Position numbers and translations under genes: made by a program
Part shown: one piece after another, positions 7,801 through 14,299 of the stretch
Layout of the letters: every line of letters starts with the position of its first letter
Position numbering within the stretch: position 1 is the first letter of the stretch
Notes under the pieces: generated by a model
The model's input: the letters and a program-made list of their open reading frames with translations, nothing else
Told to the model about the DNA's origin: nothing
Databases searched by the model: none
Source: Kiritimatiellia bacterium
GTDB taxonomy: Bacteria > Verrucomicrobiota > Kiritimatiellia > RFP12 > UBA1067
NCBI GenBank assembly: GCA_024405395.1
Contig: JAKSOW010000012.1
Coordinates: 1-44,330, forward strand
Direction: 5' to 3'
DNA: 44,330 nucleotides

Positions 7801-8902
7801 CGTTACCCGCATTGGCGCCAAGACCGTGAGCTCCACGGGCAAGCGCACGGCCAAGCTGGTTTTCCACGGCACCAACGAGATCGATCGCGCCCTTGACTTC
7901 TACGGCAACGATTCGCCGCGCATTGCCTTGGGTGAGCCCTACAGCAAGGTGACGTTCAATAAGATGTTCGACATTCATGGCGGACTGCTCCGTCCGGAGA
8001 CGCCAACGGGCTGTGAGGTCATCTTCGCGGGTGGCCTGTCGACTGGTTGCTATCGCATTGCTCCGCCAGCTGGCGGCAAATTGGTGTTCACCAACAAGGT
8101 CTGTGCACTGGGGTCCTTTGATTCAACCAGCTATACGGCTGCACAGAGCGTCATTGAGATCCATACGTCCTCCAACAGCTACAACAGCACATACGGCATT
8201 TCGCTCAGCGGCAAGGTTTTGATCGATCTCTATGCCACAGACGCTGTGTGTCGCACGTCCCATGGCAATTCGCCTGGCGGTGTGGCGCCGATGATCCGAT
8301 TGGGCGTCTACCGCGATAGTACGGCCCGCCAGTTCTGGACGGATATGCGCCTCAACGGGCATGATCAACATGCTGGATGCCTGGACGAGAAAGACGACTC
8401 GCGGCGCTATGCCACCGAGGATAGCCATTCGCGTATCCTCTCCGCCACGCCGGCACAGCTGTACGTGATGCAGAATGTCGACAAGCTGGTTTCCTCGCTG
8501 GCCTTTGAGGAGGCTGCCGGCCTGACGCTGGAGGGCACGGGCACGCTGACGCTGTCGAACGTGACGAGCACGACGACGGGACGCCTGGAGGTGGCGGGCG
8601 GCAATCTCGTGCTCCACAGCGCCTGGCCCAATGTCCGCGAAGTGGTTGTGAACGGCTCGCTGGCGCTCAAGGCCCCGCAGCGCTTCGGCAAGCGCGTCAC
8701 GGTGCTGCGTCTGGAGGAGGGCTGCACCCTGGATCTGGGCGGCAACGACCAATACGTGAAGGAGGTCTATGTGGACGGCGTGCGTCTGCGTGCGCCAACC
8801 GCCTACACGGCGGCCTCTCCCGAACTGAAGGGCCGCGTCACGGGCGCCGGGCGTCTGCGCGTCTTTGGGGACGGCCCCGGCACGACCTTCATGCTGCGCT
8901 GA
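4871..8902 (+). CDS. secreted LamG / autotransporter-type beta-repeat protein
   Basis: This is a 1343-aa exported protein. A signal peptide (MKKNFLAVVMIGLVSGAWG) is followed by a LamG-like concanavalin fold at about residues 155-320 (WTVELFFRVES ... GWQHLALVHA ... FYGKMAAVRVTKRAL). The rest is beta-solenoid with autotransporter-associated strand repeats (for example TFAGANTFTGTLTLQGAGALHV, given here only as a landmark near residue 415). Two C-terminal modules each start TTTGRL.VA.G, near residues 682 and 1232, suggesting internal duplication. No PEP-CTERM, beta-barrel or anchor is seen at the C-terminus. Such proteins are usually large cell-surface or secreted carbohydrate-binding or adhesive proteins; the ligand is unknown. 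Its stop almost touches that of the convergent acyltransferase gene (one base between). Confidence 0.8.
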   Translation: MKKNFLAVVMIGLVSGAWGDAAFDADTLAFYPFNEGEVETTPTLRQPVILNAVDAAAYRGTPYQAAAYGTVTPMTYSDDVPGAYIYANETAAEPLYGPGDFQAIKFPDMAAGTDPKGVYWPLTTNESARSAIVTYQDVNGALRPQGMACIVLDGLNTALANLDTWTVELFFRVESACTQPGSSNGSYLLFTAEQATGAVNAQTQLKFLVQYGAWNKYAVFGGSKSAAITMSETYRAQNAGWQHLALVHAAGKTTTYLNYVSVNTIDHTYEAPAEGTPLAPLILGDSRNSFPAQPFYGKMAAVRVTKRALSVPDFLVASDTAIRRKVITGDYEVAAEGEDYSYVSVVGPARITGGALRVERKFVVESGSVTLDNAAVTLTQSGAALTVPAGAVLTAHAPIGGGAIAVQADGTVTFAGANTFTGTLTLQGAGALHVANDAAFGSPESGTFVYSRAAEGNLKMYFDGVDISEPFDCWLESNSLFNFSANTTNVLRGVITGKTTRNSFTFGGGSYTVISNRVSNMGYVVHSGNNTARVDIWGALDEYRANFGAGVYHHFVRHPEMFGVRYGLMPNAGTHVMEIPNVFAESAEATQAYPSSLLNFGANNGTLDLNGFDQRFASLIGTARGTIQSALPATLHLDAQVAPEYTPDNSNWLAYERMTFNGAFKGAAAFSVEGPIPMDLGGVSTTTGRLTVANGGQVKFLSGGSWAGEDIVVTGEGSRLEFTAGANLSSAAAVISVSAGGHLCIPGGTVRLGVAQLVVDGETLDASGTYGAVGSGAEHELSCLEGPGMFLVTGRAPTVCIWSASGPDAAVSAATSWKDGVKPDSTVGQDSAIFSENGDTANVDVPLWLQGLTLRRPAGGAFTFAAGGGTLLLGSGGITADEARGDAARAYTNDVPTTIGDTQTWLLPSESSVFVQNGALAGSENATLFVTGNGDLHLTGDNSAFLGTMDFSVSGDASCSGVVAHVWHPRALGGPDGVTRIGAKTVSSTGKRTAKLVFHGTNEIDRALDFYGNDSPRIALGEPYSKVTFNKMFDIHGGLLRPETPTGCEVIFAGGLSTGCYRIAPPAGGKLVFTNKVCALGSFDSTSYTAAQSVIEIHTSSNSYNSTYGISLSGKVLIDLYATDAVCRTSHGNSPGGVAPMIRLGVYRDSTARQFWTDMRLNGHDQHAGCLDEKDDSRRYATEDSHSRILSATPAQLYVMQNVDKLVSSLAFEEAAGLTLEGTGTLTLSNVTSTTTGRLEVAGGNLVLHSAWPNVREVVVNGSLALKAPQRFGKRVTVLRLEEGCTLDLGGNDQYVKEVYVDGVRLRAPTAYTAASPELKGRVTGAGRLRVFGDGPGTTFMLR

Positions 8903-8903
8903 T

Positions 8904-10025
8904 TCAGCCGCAGATCCACTTGCCGACCACCGGCACGCGACGAATCGTCAACGAGGCGAGCGACGCGAGCGCGAAGGTGGCAATGGCGGTGGCGACTACC
9001 GTAAGCGGCATCGGCAGGTGCGCGCGCAGGCAGGTGACCACAGGCGTGAGGATGAGCATGTGCATCAGATAGGTGCCGTAGCTCGCCTCCGCCAGGGGAC
9101 GCACCACCAGACGGTGAAGGGCGCTCGACTTCATCAGGGGGCGCACCAGCAGGAAGTAGGCGATCACCGTGCAGACCACGCCGAAACCGCAGAATTCCCA
9201 GCTCATCTCCATGTCCACGGCGCAGGCGTAGGGCTTCACCACGGGATAGCCGCCTTCGCAGGGAATGCGGAAGTAGAAGCCGCCTGCTGCGATGCACCAG
9301 CCCACCAGCCACAGAGGCAGGGCCACGGCCAGGGTCTTGCGCCAAGAAAGCGCAGGCAGGAACTTGCGCGCATAGAATCCGAGCAGCAGGTAGCCGAAGA
9401 AGCCGCTCACGTACTGGAACATGCCGAAGCCATTCCAGGGGCATTCGCCATAGAGAAAGGGCACGGCCCCGAAGTCCGGCGCGCCGTAGAGATGCCCCCA
9501 GAGCTTGCGCAGAAAGGGGAAGCTGGTGGTGAAGAACCACACGAGAAGCCAGCCGCGAACCTCTTTCTCCGTCGCCTTCTCGGCCCAGGGCGACAGCAGG
9601 GGCATCAGCAGATAGAGCCCCAGCAGCATCGGCACGAACCAGAGGTGACCGCCTGTGGACATCGGGAAATTGAACAGCATCTGGCCCCATTTGCCGTCAT
9701 TTACGATGTTGTAGACGCAGCACCAGACGGCGAAGGGTGCCAGGACACGCACCAGCCGCCGACGGAAGAATTCGCCAGTAGGCCGCGTGAGCGGGAAGAG
9801 CAGATAGGCGGAGGCCATCACGAAAAGCGGCACGGCGGCACGACAGGCGCCATCCAACGCGGAAACCCAGCGGGCGTCCGCCAGAGATTGGATGGCGAAG
9901 TTGCCGTCATTGTCGAAGTAGAAGGCCTCGCAGGCATGCACCAGCATCACCATCAGGCAGGCCACAAGGCGCAGCCAATCAAGAAAGACGACACGTTCAC
10001 TTTTTGCGGTCACTGAATTTTCCAT
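8904..10025 (-). CDS. membrane acyltransferase, acyltransferase-3 (OafA/YrhL) family
   Basis: This 373-aa polytopic protein has the family's N-terminal hallmark FLDWLRLVACLMVMLVHACEAF, containing the R and H that usually act in acyl transfer, followed by about ten hydrophobic segments. These enzymes O-acetylate or otherwise acylate envelope polysaccharides from the cytoplasmic membrane. The ATG at 10025 is chosen over a TTG six bases upstream. A -10 TATACT preceded by TGC (10037-10032, minus) ends 6 bases before this ATG, which predicts a leaderless transcript. It is divergent from the GH109 gene (90-base gap) and convergent with the LamG gene. Substrate not predictable. Confidence 0.85.
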   Translation of the reverse strand: MENSVTAKSERVVFLDWLRLVACLMVMLVHACEAFYFDNDGNFAIQSLADARWVSALDGACRAAVPLFVMASAYLLFPLTRPTGEFFRRRLVRVLAPFAVWCCVYNIVNDGKWGQMLFNFPMSTGGHLWFVPMLLGLYLLMPLLSPWAEKATEKEVRGWLLVWFFTTSFPFLRKLWGHLYGAPDFGAVPFLYGECPWNGFGMFQYVSGFFGYLLLGFYARKFLPALSWRKTLAVALPLWLVGWCIAAGGFYFRIPCEGGYPVVKPYACAVDMEMSWEFCGFGVVCTVIAYFLLVRPLMKSSALHRLVVRPLAEASYGTYLMHMLILTPVVTCLRAHLPMPLTVVATAIATFALASLASLTIRRVPVVGKWICG

Positions 10026-10031
10026 GGGCAA

Positions 10032-10037
10032 AGTATA
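10032..10037 (-). promoter_or_regulatory. extended -10 of the membrane acyltransferase, leaderless
   Basis: On the minus strand TGCTATACT is followed by six bases and the ATG. No Shine-Dalgarno separates them. It overlaps the back of the divergent GH109 promoter. Confidence 0.55.
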
Positions 10038-10058
10038 GCATAAAAACCAGATTCATGG

Positions 10059-10064
10059 TAAAAT
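10059..10064 (+). promoter_or_regulatory. probable extended -10 of the GH109 gene
   Basis: TGGTAAAAT is placed ~50 bases upstream of the GH109 ATG, giving a leader of ~45 nt with an AAAAAGGA Shine-Dalgarno. No convincing -35 is seen. Confidence 0.4.
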
Positions 10065-10115
10065 GTCATTTAGATTTCCCGCAAAGTGTGAACAAAACCG
10101 AAAAAGGAACGACAC

Positions 10116-11576
10116 ATGACGAACAGACGCGACTTTCTCAAGGGGACGGCATGGATGGGGGCTGTGGCCATGGCTTCGGGCTGCATGTCCAGGGGTGGTC
10201 TTGGTGCCGGCCTGGGCGGTGCCATGAACGGCTATGCCGCGCCTGCGCTCAAGCATGTGCGTGTGGGCGTGGTGGGCCTTGGGCATCGTGGTACGGGCGC
10301 TGTGCATCGTCTGGCGATGATTCCCGGCGTCACGGTGGCGGCGCTCTGTGACATTCGGGCGGACAAGCTGGAAGCCCAGGTCAAGTGGCTGGCGGACAAC
10401 AAGAAGCCGGCGGCACGGCAGTTCACGGGGAACGACGGCTGGAAGCAGATGTGCGACTGGGACGGCATCGACGTGGTCTACAATGTCACCGACTGGTCGC
10501 ACCACGCTTCGGTCGCGCTCTATGCGATGCGTGCGGGCAAGCATGTCTTCATTGAAGTGCCGGCCGCGATGACGATTGACGAGTGCTGGGAACTGGTGGA
10601 GACGAGCGAGAAGACGCGCAGGCACTGCATGCAGCTTGAGAACTGCTGCTACGGCGAAGAGGAGATGCTGGGCCTCAATCTGGTGCGCAAGGGCATGCTC
10701 GGCGAGCTCGTCCATGGCGAAGGTGCGTACATTCACGACCTCCGCATGTCCAACTACAAGAGCGAGGCCGCAGGCGGCTACTGGAAGCGCTGGCGCTATG
10801 AGTGGAATGTCGCGCACAAGGGCAATCAGTATGTGACGCATGGCCTCGGCCCGATTGCCCAGTACATGGACATCAACCGCGGCGACCGTTTCGACTACCT
10901 GGTGTCGCTGGAGTCGAACCAGGCGAACTTCCGCGCCTATGCGGCGGCGGCATTTGGTCCGCAGTCGGCCGATGCGCGTCGTGCGGTGGCGATGGGCGAC
11001 ATGAACACCACGCTCGTGAAGACGGCGCTGGGCCGTTCGATCATGATTCAGCACGACGTGTCGAGTCCGCGTCCCTATTCGCGCCTCAACCTCATCACGG
11101 GCACGAAGGGCGTGTTCCAGGGCATGCCGTGGCGTACCTACGGCAAGAAGCCCTCGATGATGCGTCTGGGCTTCGAGGATCCCGAGAAGCCGGGCTCTGG
11201 CGTGCATGAATTCTACGAAGAGGCGAGGATCGCGGAAATCCGCGAGAAATACAAGCATCCGCTCTGGAAGAAGGTCGGCGAAATCGCCAAGAAGGTGGGC
11301 GGCCACGGCGGCATGGACTTCATCATGGATCTGCGTTGGGCCTACTGCCTGCAGAATGGTCTGCCGCTCGACATGGACGTCTACGATCTCGCCGCCTGGT
11401 GTTCGATCGCCGAACTCTCCGAGAAGAGCGTCCGCTCCGGCTCGATGCCGCAGAAGTTCCCCGACTTCACGCGTGGTGGCTGGAAGACGGCCAAGCCGCT
11501 CGGCATTGTGGATGTGGACCTCTCGAAGCTGGACTTCAAGGGCGTCAAGAAGGATACCTCCGCCCTTAATGTCTAA
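10116..11576 (+). CDS. Gfo/Idh/MocA-fold glycosidase, GH109 type, Tat lipoprotein
   Basis: This 486-aa protein starts with a Tat motif (NRRDFLKG) and a lipobox-like MASGC at about residue 24, so it is probably exported folded and lipid-anchored. A Rossmann NAD site follows (VGVVGLGHRGTGA), then EVPAAMTIDECWELV and HCMQLENCCYG. The stretch THGLGPIAQYMDINRGDRFDYL is the pattern typical of GH109 alpha-N-acetylgalactosaminidases, which use bound NAD in an oxidation-elimination mechanism. The likely substrate is terminal alpha-GalNAc on mucin-type or other glycans, pointing to host-glycan use. Related Gfo/Idh proteins act on other sugars, so specificity is inferred. The Shine-Dalgarno is AAAAAGGA. 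A Crp-type regulator follows 63 bases downstream. Confidence 0.8.
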   Translation: MTNRRDFLKGTAWMGAVAMASGCMSRGGLGAGLGGAMNGYAAPALKHVRVGVVGLGHRGTGAVHRLAMIPGVTVAALCDIRADKLEAQVKWLADNKKPAARQFTGNDGWKQMCDWDGIDVVYNVTDWSHHASVALYAMRAGKHVFIEVPAAMTIDECWELVETSEKTRRHCMQLENCCYGEEEMLGLNLVRKGMLGELVHGEGAYIHDLRMSNYKSEAAGGYWKRWRYEWNVAHKGNQYVTHGLGPIAQYMDINRGDRFDYLVSLESNQANFRAYAAAAFGPQSADARRAVAMGDMNTTLVKTALGRSIMIQHDVSSPRPYSRLNLITGTKGVFQGMPWRTYGKKPSMMRLGFEDPEKPGSGVHEFYEEARIAEIREKYKHPLWKKVGEIAKKVGGHGGMDFIMDLRWAYCLQNGLPLDMDVYDLAAWCSIAELSEKSVRSGSMPQKFPDFTRGGWKTAKPLGIVDVDLSKLDFKGVKKDTSALNV

Positions 11577-11639
11577 GCCCGTCTCCCGACGTGGTGGCGG
11601 TCTTGGGTTGGAGTCGTTGATCTGGAGGAGGTGTAGACA

Positions 11640-12377
11640 ATGGGCAATGCGGGAGAAGACTATTCCGCGATGGCGGATATGATATTGTCCGTCCGGGGCG
11701 ATGCGGGATCCTCTAAAGAGGTGATAATGGCGCTTTTGCCTCGAATGAAGGCGCGTTTGGTGCATCTGAAGAAATACGAGGTCGTCGCGAAGCAAGGGGA
11801 GAAGGCGGAGAGCTTCGGCCTGGTGGTCGCGGGGGCCTTGCAGATGGCGGTCCGCACGCCGGTTGGCGACCGATGCCTGATGCGGGTGGTCCGCCCAGGC
11901 GAATATGCGGGGCATTCGCTTCTGCTCCAGCAGAATCCCGTCGTTCCGTGCGATGTCGTGGCCTATCCGTCATGTGACATTCTCGTCTATGACCTGGCGG
12001 CGACAAAAAGCCTGCGTTCCGAGCCCTTGGCCGCACGTCTCTTCAGCATGATTGAAGACCAGCTAAGCCGTTCGTTGGCCGTTGCCTGGCAACGTGGGTA
12101 CATCATCTCCCAGCGGACCATTGTGGACAGGGTCATGGCCTATCTGAAGATACGCTGTGCCGAGACGGGGTCCGACGACATCTGGCTGCCGGGGACGATC
12201 GACGACTTTGCCGATTATCTGGCCTGCAATCGGGCCGCCCTGAGTCGGGCCCTCTCGAAATTGCGGAATGAGGGGAAGATCAATCTGTGCGGGCGTAGCC
12301 ACATCCGCCTGCTGGATGCAAATGGCGCACCCGTCCCGATGGGCGAGGGTATGATGATGCCCGCCACGAGCCAATAG
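11640..12377 (+). CDS. Crp/Fnr-family transcription regulator
   Basis: This 245-aa protein has an N-terminal cyclic-nucleotide-binding-like beta-barrel (about residues 30-140, VVAKQGEKAESFGLVVAGALQM) and a C-terminal winged helix (about 155-230). The recognition region reads IDDFADYLACNRAALSRALSKLRNEG. The canonical cAMP-binding FGE..L..... R-T/S pattern is not intact, so it probably senses something else. The start follows a strong Shine-Dalgarno (GGAGGAGG). It lies 63 bases after the GH109 gene in the same direction and may be co-transcribed with it. The long non-coding stretch that follows could be one of its targets, but nothing in the sequence proves this. Confidence 0.8.
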   Translation: MGNAGEDYSAMADMILSVRGDAGSSKEVIMALLPRMKARLVHLKKYEVVAKQGEKAESFGLVVAGALQMAVRTPVGDRCLMRVVRPGEYAGHSLLLQQNPVVPCDVVAYPSCDILVYDLAATKSLRSEPLAARLFSMIEDQLSRSLAVAWQRGYIISQRTIVDRVMAYLKIRCAETGSDDIWLPGTIDDFADYLACNRAALSRALSKLRNEGKINLCGRSHIRLLDANGAPVPMGEGMMMPATSQ

Positions 12378-12483
12378 GGTTTCTCGTTCTGGGGATCGTC
12401 CATTTTCTAGCGGCAATATGCTTCTGTCGTGGCCGTTGTTGGGTGCTGTCCGAGACGCGTCGGATTCTGGGGCAACCGTCCGT

Positions 12484-12836
12484 ACTTTCGCGAAGAGGCG
12501 TGCCGCACGCCCGTCGCACCGCGCCGCAGATTGACATCTGGCGGCGGGTGCGCCGAACGCACGGCCCGACTCTTCGCGTTAGTCAGGTCGGCTGCGGCCC
12601 CAGTATCCGCCGCACTTGCACTGGGGCTGCTTCCCGGAAGCGGGGCCCTGCGGCTTACCCAGGAGAGCGGAGGAGCCGCAGGCGCGTGCGGCGCGCCTTC
12701 ACGCACGGGAGACTCGGCGGAATACCGCCTTCGCCTCCCGCACGCGAAATCGCTTGCCCGCCCCTGCGTCTCTCCTGCCTACCTGGGACGCCTTGAGCCC
12801 CGCCCCCGTGAAGGGTTTCGCGTTTGCGGCCCGCAA
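12484..12836. ncRNA. candidate structured RNA or hairpin array
   Basis: Consecutive complementary arms cover most of this GC-rich stretch. An outer stem (12484-12497 with 12570-12583: ACT, a 2x2 mismatch, then nine perfect pairs CGCGAAGAG) encloses a 13-base palindrome (12498-12510) and a 16-bp hairpin with two bulges and a TGAC loop (12515-12552). Next come CCCCAGT/ACTGGGG (12598-12604, 12620-12626), GCTTCC-C-GGAAGC (12629-12641), CCTGCGGCT/AGCCGCAGG (12647-12655, 12674-12682), and a nested pair (12706-12711 with 12735-12740, enclosing 12716-12720 with 12725-12729), itself inside CGCGTG/CACGCG (12683-12688, 12741-12746). Weaker stems are at 12766-12791 and 12824-12836. I cannot match it to RNase P RNA, tmRNA or a riboswitch. 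The strand is unknown, and single-stranded DNA function is also possible. Confidence 0.4.
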
Positions 12837-12904
12837 GGGTGCGTCTTTGGGCACAACTCTGGCCTATGGGCCCGCTCCCCAATCCATCAATGAGACTTCA
12901 TTTT

Positions 12905-12980
12905 TATTACGCAACATAATCTCACTATGTCTGAAAAGAGGTTGAGGGCATGTAAGATTATTACGCATTAAAATCTCATC
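12905..12980. repeat. AT-rich direct repeat pair, 54 bases apart
   Basis: The copies at 12905-12926 and 12959-12980 share TATTACGCA and, a few bases on, AATCTCA (about 17 of 22 bases, with a small shift). They sit between the hairpin region and the murG promoter. They look like operator half-sites or promoter repeats; a regulator is not identified. Confidence 0.5.
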
Positions 12981-13120
12981 GCAACGAAAGGAACCGACAA
13001 ATGCTAGATTTTTGTCTATTCCGCACACAAAGTCGGCCATTTGCGCGAAGCGGTGGGGCGCGGACGGACAGGCACAGCACGTCAGGCCGCTACAACGGTT
13101 CATTCGTAGCCCCCGTTGGA

Positions 13121-13149
13121 TTGCCATGCAGTTCGGATTGTGGTATAAT
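13121..13149 (+). promoter_or_regulatory. murG operon promoter
   Basis: TTGCCA (13121-13126), an exact 17-base spacer and an extended -10 TGGTATAAT (TATAAT 13144-13149). Transcription would start near 13156, giving a ~40-nt leader with GGAGGA before the ATG at 13196. Confidence 0.7.
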
Positions 13150-13195
13150 CTTCCAGTTTTTCGGGATGGGGTGTCCTGAAGCTGGAGGAAGGCCC

Positions 13196-14299
13196 ATGAG
13201 CCTTTCGGAAACTCGGTCTGGGCTGATGATGGAAAAGAAAAAGATTGTTGTGGCATGTGGCGGCACGGGCGGGCATGCCTTTCCGGGTCTGGCAGTCGCA
13301 CGTGAGCTGTTGGACCGCGGGCATGACGTCGTGGTGTGGGATTCCGGCCGCATGGTGGAAAGCGATGTGATGCGGGCGTGGTCGAACAAGACCTTCTCCA
13401 CTGGCGCCAAGCAGCTGTCCCCCAAGAATGTGTTCGCCAATCTGTTCTCTTTCATGCGATGCTGGCGCGAGATCCGGCGTTTCCGTCCGGATGTGCTGCT
13501 GGCCATGGGATCCTATTCGTCCCTGCCGCCTGTGCTTGCCGCCAAGATCTCAGGGGTGCCTGTTGTCCTGCATGAGGCCAACACCATTCCTGGCCGTGCG
13601 GTTGACATGTTGTCGCGTTTCGCGAAGACGGTTGCCATTGCCTTTGCCGTCACCAAGGACCACCTTCATGGCCGCCCCACTGAACTGGTGGGGCTGCCGG
13701 TTCGGGCCGGCATCGAGAAGGGGACTCGTTTCGCCGAGATTCCGGCAGATTCCTTCTGCGTATTCATTACCGGCGGCAGCCAGGGCGCGCATCGGGTCAA
13801 TGAGCTGGTCACGGCGGCGATGCCGCTGGTCAAGACGGCGCTTGACCAGGCCGGCAAGAAGCTGTATGTCATCCACCAGACGGGCCTCAAGGATGAAGGC
13901 CCAGTGATGGGGCGCTACGTCGCCGCCGGCATTCCTTCGCGGGTCAATGCCTTCGAGCATGAGATGCCGCGGGCGTTCGCCTCGGCTGACCTCGTCATTG
14001 CCCGTGCGGGGGCTTCCACCTGCTTTGAGCTGGCGCGTGTGGGCAAGCCCGCCTTCCTGATTCCGCTGCCCTCCGCCCTGCGCAACCATCAGCATTTCAA
14101 TGCCGAGGCCTTTGTGGCCGCCGGCGCTGCGGCCGAAGGGCGTCAGGACGACCTCACGCCGCGGGCTTTGGCGAACTACATCCTGGACAAGGTCGCGCAT
14201 CCCGCCAAGCTTGCGCAGATGGCCGAGCGGATGCGGCTCATGGCCACGCCGGACGCCGCCGGCAAGGTGGCCGACCTCGTTGAACGCTGCGCCAAGTGA
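13196..14299 (+). CDS. murG: UDP-GlcNAc:lipid-PP-MurNAc-pentapeptide GlcNAc transferase MurG
   Basis: This 367-aa GT28 glycosyltransferase makes lipid II from lipid I on the inner face of the cytoplasmic membrane. All the key motifs are visible: the N-terminal GGTGGHAFPGLA loop, GSYSSLPPVLAA, the HEANTIPGRA helix, GGSQGAHRVN, and ARAGASTCFEL with NHQHFNA in the donor domain. The start at 13196 has GGAGGA about 8 nt upstream; ATGs at 13226/13229 are alternatives, and an in-frame extension to 13001 is unlikely because the promoter lies inside it. The gene is outside the usual dcw cluster as far as this window shows. It overlaps the exosortase gene by 4 nt and leads an envelope operon. Confidence 0.92.
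   Translation: MSLSETRSGLMMEKKKIVVACGGTGGHAFPGLAVARELLDRGHDVVVWDSGRMVESDVMRAWSNKTFSTGAKQLSPKNVFANLFSFMRCWREIRRFRPDVLLAMGSYSSLPPVLAAKISGVPVVLHEANTIPGRAVDMLSRFAKTVAIAFAVTKDHLHGRPTELVGLPVRAGIEKGTRFAEIPADSFCVFITGGSQGAHRVNELVTAAMPLVKTALDQAGKKLYVIHQTGLKDEGPVMGRYVAAGIPSRVNAFEHEMPRAFASADLVIARAGASTCFELARVGKPAFLIPLPSALRNHQHFNAEAFVAAGAAAEGRQDDLTPRALANYILDKVAHPAKLAQMAERMRLMATPDAAGKVADLVERCAK

Larger units (their letters stand above)
12378..13195. other. 818-base gene-free region: hairpin chain, direct repeats, murG promoter
   Basis: No open frame here looks like a protein gene; the longest (from 12429) is arginine-, proline- and glycine-rich and reads like GC-rich non-coding DNA. Bases ~12484-12836 hold a dense chain of inverted repeats, 12905-12980 hold an AT-rich pair of direct repeats, and 13121-13149 hold the murG promoter. 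An ATG at 13001 with AAAGGA upstream is in frame with murG but precedes that promoter. Confidence 0.65.

Noticed and set aside
10053-11915. 620-codon open frame on the minus strand
   Set aside because: Antisense to the GH109 and regulator genes and crosses their gap; composition typical of shadow frames.
12484-12836. RNase P RNA, tmRNA or integron attC array as identity of the hairpin region
   Set aside because: The conserved GAGGAAAGTCC and ACAGAA cores of RNase P and a tmRNA tag frame are absent on both strands. No matching core-site pairs of attC type recur.
12429-12893. 154-codon frame in the hairpin region
   Set aside because: Biased composition (Arg, Pro, Gly, Ala), no ribosome site and no motif. 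The stem-loops better describe this stretch.
13001-13195. 65-residue N-terminal extension of MurG
   Set aside because: Although AAAGGA precedes the ATG at 13001, the extension has no MurG similarity and contains the TTGCCA-17-TATAAT promoter.
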